Shown here: one piece after another, positions 60,563 to 64,000 of the stretch | How positions within the stretch are numbered: position 1 is the stretch's first letter | How the letters are laid out: every line of letters starts with the position of its first letter | Source of the DNA: JAGQZY01 sp964588335 | GTDB lineage: Bacteria > Bdellovibrionota > Bdellovibrionia > Bdellovibrionales > JAGQZY01 | Length of the DNA stretch: 64,000 nt | NCBI GenBank assembly: GCA_964588335.1 | Contig: CAZPOV010000001.1 | Coordinates: forward strand, 62,001-126,000 | Reading direction: 5' to 3' | The notes under the pieces: generated by a model | Told to the model about the DNA's origin: nothing | Databases searched by the model: none | The model's input: the letters and a program-made list of their open reading frames with translations, nothing else | Position numbers and translations under genes: made by a program

Positions 60563-61772
60563 AAGGACGAATGAAAAAGGGGTTGGTGTAAATCCACGCC
60601 AACCATCTTTTTGTATCGGGGAGAGGCAGTTTCGGCTGAACTTTGACGACGATACGATAATTTCCGGATTCAGTGACAGGCATTTCAACAAGACTCTCTT
60701 TGCCACGATAATAAAGGTCGCCGTCGCGAAAAACTTCCACTAAAGTTGGAACGACTAAACCCTGCGGCAGCTCAACGATAAGCTGATCTTGTTTTTTCAG
60801 CTGAACTTCTGAACCCATTAAAAAGCGTTTTTCGCCTCGCTTGATGTAGGCAGCAAAACCTTTAGGGTCGCCAATAGCATCAAAGGCAAAATAAAAGTGA
60901 CCGCCGCGAATAGAATTAAATATTTTTTTGCGATCGGATTCAAGGTGACCGGTGAGTTCCGAAGCTAAAAGTATGTGGTTTGAAGCAAAACTGAAACTTT
61001 TTTCGTAGGATGGAAAGGTAAAGTTCAAGCCTAAAAGTCGAAAAATCTTTGCCGTGGTCTCGTTACCAAGAAAGCCAAGAGTGGGTTTTCGTTTATTCAG
61101 ATGATCCCATAATTCTAATTCCTTCTTGGGTTCTTTGATCAGCCGTAGCAACGAAAGCTGAGGGTTCCATGGATATGTGAAGATCGACCAAATAAAATCG
61201 CTTCGATCTTTAAGCCATCGCTCTTGCCACTGTTGGCGCATGTTGATGACTTCGATTCCGTCAAGTCCAATGGGGTATTCACCTCGCCATAGATGATTTT
61301 TCTTGAAAGGGTGAGCCATCACGGCGAGGTACTTTTTGTCTGCACTTGGTGGTTCTGAAAAATGCTGATGCAACTGTGCGTGGGCATGGCTTAAGCTATC
61401 AAAATAGAAGTCTGGGTTGTCGGAATAGATCAAGATATGAGAGTCCAAATAACTGAGTTTCTGTGCAGAAAAGGTGAAGACGTCACCTTGGTAACCAGCC
61501 AGATCATAAGGGCGTTCAATAAGATTTAAGTCGGTAAAAAATAAAAAGGACAGATCGGTGTTCGCCGCTTCAAGCAGAATTTGTGGTGGCGGTAGGCTTC
61601 CTTTTGAATGTGACGTCACCACATGGCTAACGCCTCGATAATCGTAGTAAAAGGAATGCTCACGTTTTTCCGAGGGATTTTTATATATCTTCAATTGAAA
61701 GGTCGCTAGGTAAAACCCAAAGCTAAAATAAATCAGAACAATGAAACTAAAAAAGAAAAATAAACGTCTCAC
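60549..61772 (-). CDS. Membrane-anchored PHP-like protein with altered metal site
   Basis: 407 residues from a GTG. N-terminal helix (about 4-25). The region VSHVVTSHSKGSLPPPQILLEA followed by LFFTDLN aligns with the PHP motifs DxHxHSxxSDGS and TDHN. One His of HxH and the His of TDHN are missing, though a later MAHPF is present. So it probably keeps the fold while metal chemistry is doubtful. The C-terminal 100 residues are beta-rich. Confidence 0.65.
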   Translation of the reverse strand: MRRLFFFFSFIVLIYFSFGFYLATFQLKIYKNPSEKREHSFYYDYRGVSHVVTSHSKGSLPPPQILLEAANTDLSFLFFTDLNLIERPYDLAGYQGDVFTFSAQKLSYLDSHILIYSDNPDFYFDSLSHAHAQLHQHFSEPPSADKKYLAVMAHPFKKNHLWRGEYPIGLDGIEVINMRQQWQERWLKDRSDFIWSIFTYPWNPQLSLLRLIKEPKKELELWDHLNKRKPTLGFLGNETTAKIFRLLGLNFTFPSYEKSFSFASNHILLASELTGHLESDRKKIFNSIRGGHFYFAFDAIGDPKGFAAYIKRGEKRFLMGSEVQLKKQDQLIVELPQGLVVPTLVEVFRDGDLYYRGKESLVEMPVTESGNYRIVVKVQPKLPLPDTKRWLAWIYTNPFFIRPSKID

Positions 61773-61835
61773 GATAAACCAGCCTTAGTGAGGTTAAAGG
61801 GAGGTATTAAAACCGGAACGACCTCCGTTAATAGT

Positions 61836-62837
61836 TTACGGATACTGAATCTCAATGGGTTTATTAAAGGGGCCAGGAACCTTTTTCTCACTTTCATTAA
61901 ACGAAACTTGAACGGCCCCGCCATTATTAACACGCAAAGTAATAGGCTGAGAAAACACCAAAGTTTTTGATTCGTTGCTTTTTAATAACATGACCTGCAC
62001 ATAGCCATCGGACCAAACCACTTCCGCCCGAATCGGTTCCAAAGCTGTTAAAGTTAATTTGTTGTCTGAAACAACGTCACTACTAGATGTGTTGACTGGG
62101 GGACCACCAAAATTGTCTTCACTGAAATCGCCGTCAGACATATCCATTGGCGGCACCGTCGGCCTGGTGGCTTCGACTGTGGACTCTTTTTCGGGTGTTT
62201 CGGGTTGGCTCTCTTCGGAAAGCTCTGTGACCACGGCCTGGGGATTCTCATCTTTATTTTCTGAAGACTCCGCTGCTGAAACAGACTCAGAGGTCTTGTC
62301 TTTTTCTTGAGCGTCTGAGGAGGTTTGTCCATCGTTGTTGGCCTCCGGCTTATCGTTTTCTGCAGCTTCATCTTCAAGTACAAAGACTTCTTTTGGGAGA
62401 GCTTCCTCTTTAGAATAGGCATTCATTTTTTCAACCACTTGAAAAATGAAAAACAAAAGCAGCAAACTCAGCAAACCACTGGCAGCAATCATCACAATTT
62501 TAGGAACTTTAAAAAGACCAACCATTTGGTCCTCTTGCGTGCTACTGGTGGGGTTTTTGGGAGCTGGAGTTTCGATAACCGGCTCGCTAGCAGAGGACGT
62601 GGGTTCAGCGAAGGCCTCGTCAATCAGCTGATTGACTTGCTCCATGTCGACACGAAGTTCACGAGCATAACTTTTAATCAGACCAATACAAAAGACTTTT
62701 GCCGGGAGCTTATCGCGTTGCCCTTTTTCAATATGCTCTAGTTTTTGAATATGAATCTTTGTGCGAGTTGCCAAGTCTTCTAAGCTTAGGTTTTGCTTCT
62801 CACGCTGTTTTTTTAAATATTGTCCCAGTTTCTGCAT
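61836..62837 (-). CDS. rodZ: Cytoskeletal protein RodZ
   Basis: 333 residues. HTH_25 domain (about 1-75: LGQYLKKQREKQNLSLEDLATRT, FCIGLIKSYAREL), one transmembrane helix (about 112-134), an acidic Ser/Glu/Pro-rich periplasmic stretch (about 140-250) and a C-terminal DUF4115 beta domain. RodZ links MreB to wall synthesis. A downstream TPR lipoprotein-RodZ pairing is common. Confidence 0.88.
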   Translation of the reverse strand: MQKLGQYLKKQREKQNLSLEDLATRTKIHIQKLEHIEKGQRDKLPAKVFCIGLIKSYARELRVDMEQVNQLIDEAFAEPTSSASEPVIETPAPKNPTSSTQEDQMVGLFKVPKIVMIAASGLLSLLLLFFIFQVVEKMNAYSKEEALPKEVFVLEDEAAENDKPEANNDGQTSSDAQEKDKTSESVSAAESSENKDENPQAVVTELSEESQPETPEKESTVEATRPTVPPMDMSDGDFSEDNFGGPPVNTSSSDVVSDNKLTLTALEPIRAEVVWSDGYVQVMLLKSNESKTLVFSQPITLRVNNGGAVQVSFNESEKKVPGPFNKPIEIQYP

Positions 62838-62838
62838 A

Positions 62839-63612
62839 TTACTTTGTGTCGGTTAATTTCATGAGGTTAATCATTTCGTCAATTTTCTCTCTATTCGGGC
62901 CATTGGGGAATTTTTTTCGACCTTCCTCTAAACGAGCGATTGCTTTTGACTTATAGCCAAGGCGAAAAAAAGAAATTCCACTGTAATAATGAGGTTCATC
63001 AAAACCCTTGAGCCGGCAGTGGTAGATGGCCTGGTCTAAAGCCTTCGAGGCTTTTTGAAAGCGCTCTTGCTCGACTTGGCTGCGACCATAATAATTGTAA
63101 GCCAAACAGTTTTCTCTGTTCATACTGATGGCCTTTAAAAAATAATTTTCACTTTTTTCATATTCGTTTTGAAAAAAATAAGTCAGCCCAAAGTTCAGCC
63201 ATACTTTATCTTTATTTGAGTAAGTGAGATCAGCGGCGGCTTTTGACAAATGCTTTCGGGCTCGTTCAAAGTCTTTGATCTCTATATAAACTCGCCCCAA
63301 ATTATTGTGAGCCTCAGAGTAACCATCGTTCAATTCAATAGCGTTTTTAAGGGCCAAGATGGCGTGTTCATATTCTTTTAAAAAATAATAACAAAGGCCC
63401 AGGTGATTATGAATCAATGCATTATCCGGGTCTAGTTCTTTGGCTGTTAGGAGCTGTTCAAGAGCTTTCGCCTTCTGGCCCTTGGCTAGCAATGAGACTC
63501 CAAGTTGGAAATGACTGTAAGCAACTTTGGGATTGTTTTGGTTCGTCGAACACGACATTAAAACCATTAACAATAAACAGGCGAAGGTGCCAAAAAAACC
63601 CTTACGAATCAT
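62839..63612 (-). CDS. TPR lipoprotein (PilF/PilW-like)
   Basis: 257 residues. Lipobox VLMS before Cys21 with Ser at +2, then five to six TPR units (SHFQLGVSLLAKGQKAKALEQL, NALIHNHLGLCYYFLKEYEHAI, YSEAHNNLGRVYIEIKDFERAR). PilF/PilW helps assemble type IV pilus secretins, which fits a predator using pili. ATG at 63612 is preferred over GTG at 63615. No Shine-Dalgarno; a TGC-TAACTT element ends 6 bases before it. Confidence 0.82.
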   Translation of the reverse strand: MIRKGFFGTFACLLLMVLMSCSTNQNNPKVAYSHFQLGVSLLAKGQKAKALEQLLTAKELDPDNALIHNHLGLCYYFLKEYEHAILALKNAIELNDGYSEAHNNLGRVYIEIKDFERARKHLSKAAADLTYSNKDKVWLNFGLTYFFQNEYEKSENYFLKAISMNRENCLAYNYYGRSQVEQERFQKASKALDQAIYHCRLKGFDEPHYYSGISFFRLGYKSKAIARLEEGRKKFPNGPNREKIDEMINLMKLTDTK

Positions 63613-63618
63613 CACATA

Positions 63619-63627
63619 AAGTTAGCA
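63619..63627 (-). promoter_or_regulatory. Extended -10 element of the TPR lipoprotein
   Basis: TGC-TAACTT on the - strand (63627-63619) followed by 6 bases and the ATG. No -35 box is recognised. It suggests a leaderless mRNA. Confidence 0.4.
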
Positions 63628-63654
63628 AATTTTTGAATAATTCGCAGTCTTTGC

Positions 63655-64000
63655 CTAGTTTGCGCCCTGCAATATAGTCAGGCATTCTAGGTGAGAGGTT
63701 TGAGGAAACATATCGACGGGGGTCATGCTTTTTACAGACCAGCCGGAGTCTAATAGAAGTTTTAAATCGCGGGCCATAGATGCTGGATGGCAGCTGATAT
63801 AAACCAGCCAGGGTGGAGGGTTTTGGCTGATTTTTTCGATAACTTCAGCGGAACAGCCGGCCCGTGGAGGATCAATAATTAACATATCTCTCTTTGCAGT
63901 GGTTTCTTCAAAAAGAGTGACAGCGTCACCCAGGTGAAACTCACAGTTTTCAGGGGCTCGAGTTTGCGCTTTTTGAATATTCACCGGATTGTTGTCGATC
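63655..64000 (-). CDS. RNA 5-methyluridine methyltransferase, TrmA/RlmD family (C-terminal part)
   Basis: The frame is open to the window end (last complete codon 63997-63999). Visible parts are the SAM-site IDNNPVNIQKAQ, the catalytic DPPRAGC motif, the Cys in VYISCHPASMARDL and the C-terminal VDMFPQTSHLEC. This covers the last 115 residues; the OB-fold/4Fe-4S N-terminus lies outside. The exact target (rRNA or tRNA) cannot be set. Confidence 0.88.
   Translation of the reverse strand, partial: IDNNPVNIQKAQTRAPENCEFHLGDAVTLFEETTAKRDMLIIDPPRAGCSAEVIEKISQNPPPWLVYISCHPASMARDLKLLLDSGWSVKSMTPVDMFPQTSHLECLTILQGAN

Noticed and set aside
1..64000. CRISPR arrays, IS elements, prophage or integrase genes, tRNA or rRNA genes
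   Set aside because: Scanned for regular direct repeats, transposase/integrase motifs and tRNA cloverleaf ends; none found. The window looks like stable core chromosome.

Overview
The window looks like a chromosome segment of a Bdellovibrionota bacterium close to Bdellovibrio. G+C is moderate, coding density is very high, and there are no IS elements, phage genes, CRISPR arrays, tRNAs or rRNAs. Three things point to this lineage. There is a core rpsB-tsf-pyrH-frr-uppS-cdsA-rseP block. There is a groES-groEL pair about 6 kb from a Tad/Flp (type IVb) pilus operon. Immediately downstream of that pilus operon lies a YD/RHS-repeat gene meeting a short secreted-protein gene, which is the arrangement I recall for the host-interaction (hit) locus (bd0108/bd0109) of B. 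bacteriovorus. All identifications rest on reading the sequence; no database search was run.

Layout. 0-5.7 kb: end of a probable outer-membrane protein, a lipoprotein, then (- strand) a TPR-SH3 protein, a cyclic-nucleotide-binding protein and an AI-2E-type permease, followed by BamD, a TPR protein and Hpt. 5.8-11.5 kb (+): class III aminotransferase, M20 hydrolase and an AstD-like dehydrogenase (probably N-acyl ornithine/arginine catabolism), then MltG and a small membrane protein. 11.5-20.9 kb (-): PgeF, RluD, a J-domain/HTH fusion, TsaB, RseP with three PDZ domains, CdsA, UppS, Frr, PyrH, EF-Ts and S2. 21-27 kb (-): an FAD-type protein, a zinc-ribbon protein, PriA, a secreted protein and GalU. 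27-29.7 kb (+): a lipoprotein, a beta-barrel protein and a 44-residue basic protein. 29.8-35.5 kb (-): TonB-dependent receptor, NagZ, DppC/DppB-like permeases and a secreted protein. 35.5-42.5 kb (+): a TadG-like protein, a secreted protein, GroES-GroEL, a small barrel protein and a VWA protein. 42.7-45.3 kb: a secreted FlgT-like protein (-), then a response regulator with a structured leader and a small secreted protein (+). 45.3-54.7 kb (-): the Tad pilus operon (flp, a small membrane protein, prepilin peptidase, three TadE/F-like pseudopilins, CpaB, CpaC, a fused CpaE-CpaF ATPase, TadB) ending in the YD-repeat gene. 54.9-64 kb: DUF547 and TPR proteins, a pilin-like protein with a long Ser/Gly linker, NadE, ferredoxin, a DnaQ-like exonuclease, a degenerate PHP-like protein, RodZ, a TPR lipoprotein and the end of an RNA m5U methyltransferase.

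How it fits together. The Tad genes encode pilins, their peptidase, the secretin, the platform and the motor. The YD-repeat and small secreted proteins at the end of the operon are the likely predation/growth-state regulatory pair. Envelope assembly and peptidoglycan functions (BamD, RseP, MltG, NagZ, RodZ, UppS, TonB receptor) are unusually concentrated, as suits a predator that remodels walls.

The most unexpected signal is in gene starts. At least nine genes have no Shine-Dalgarno sequence, and a promoter-like -10 box ends only 6-10 bases before the ATG (six of them exactly 6). This suggests leaderless or near-leaderless mRNAs. The set includes nagZ, nadE, ferredoxin, bamD, a TPR lipoprotein, two secreted or barrel proteins, a TadG-like protein and a zinc-ribbon protein.
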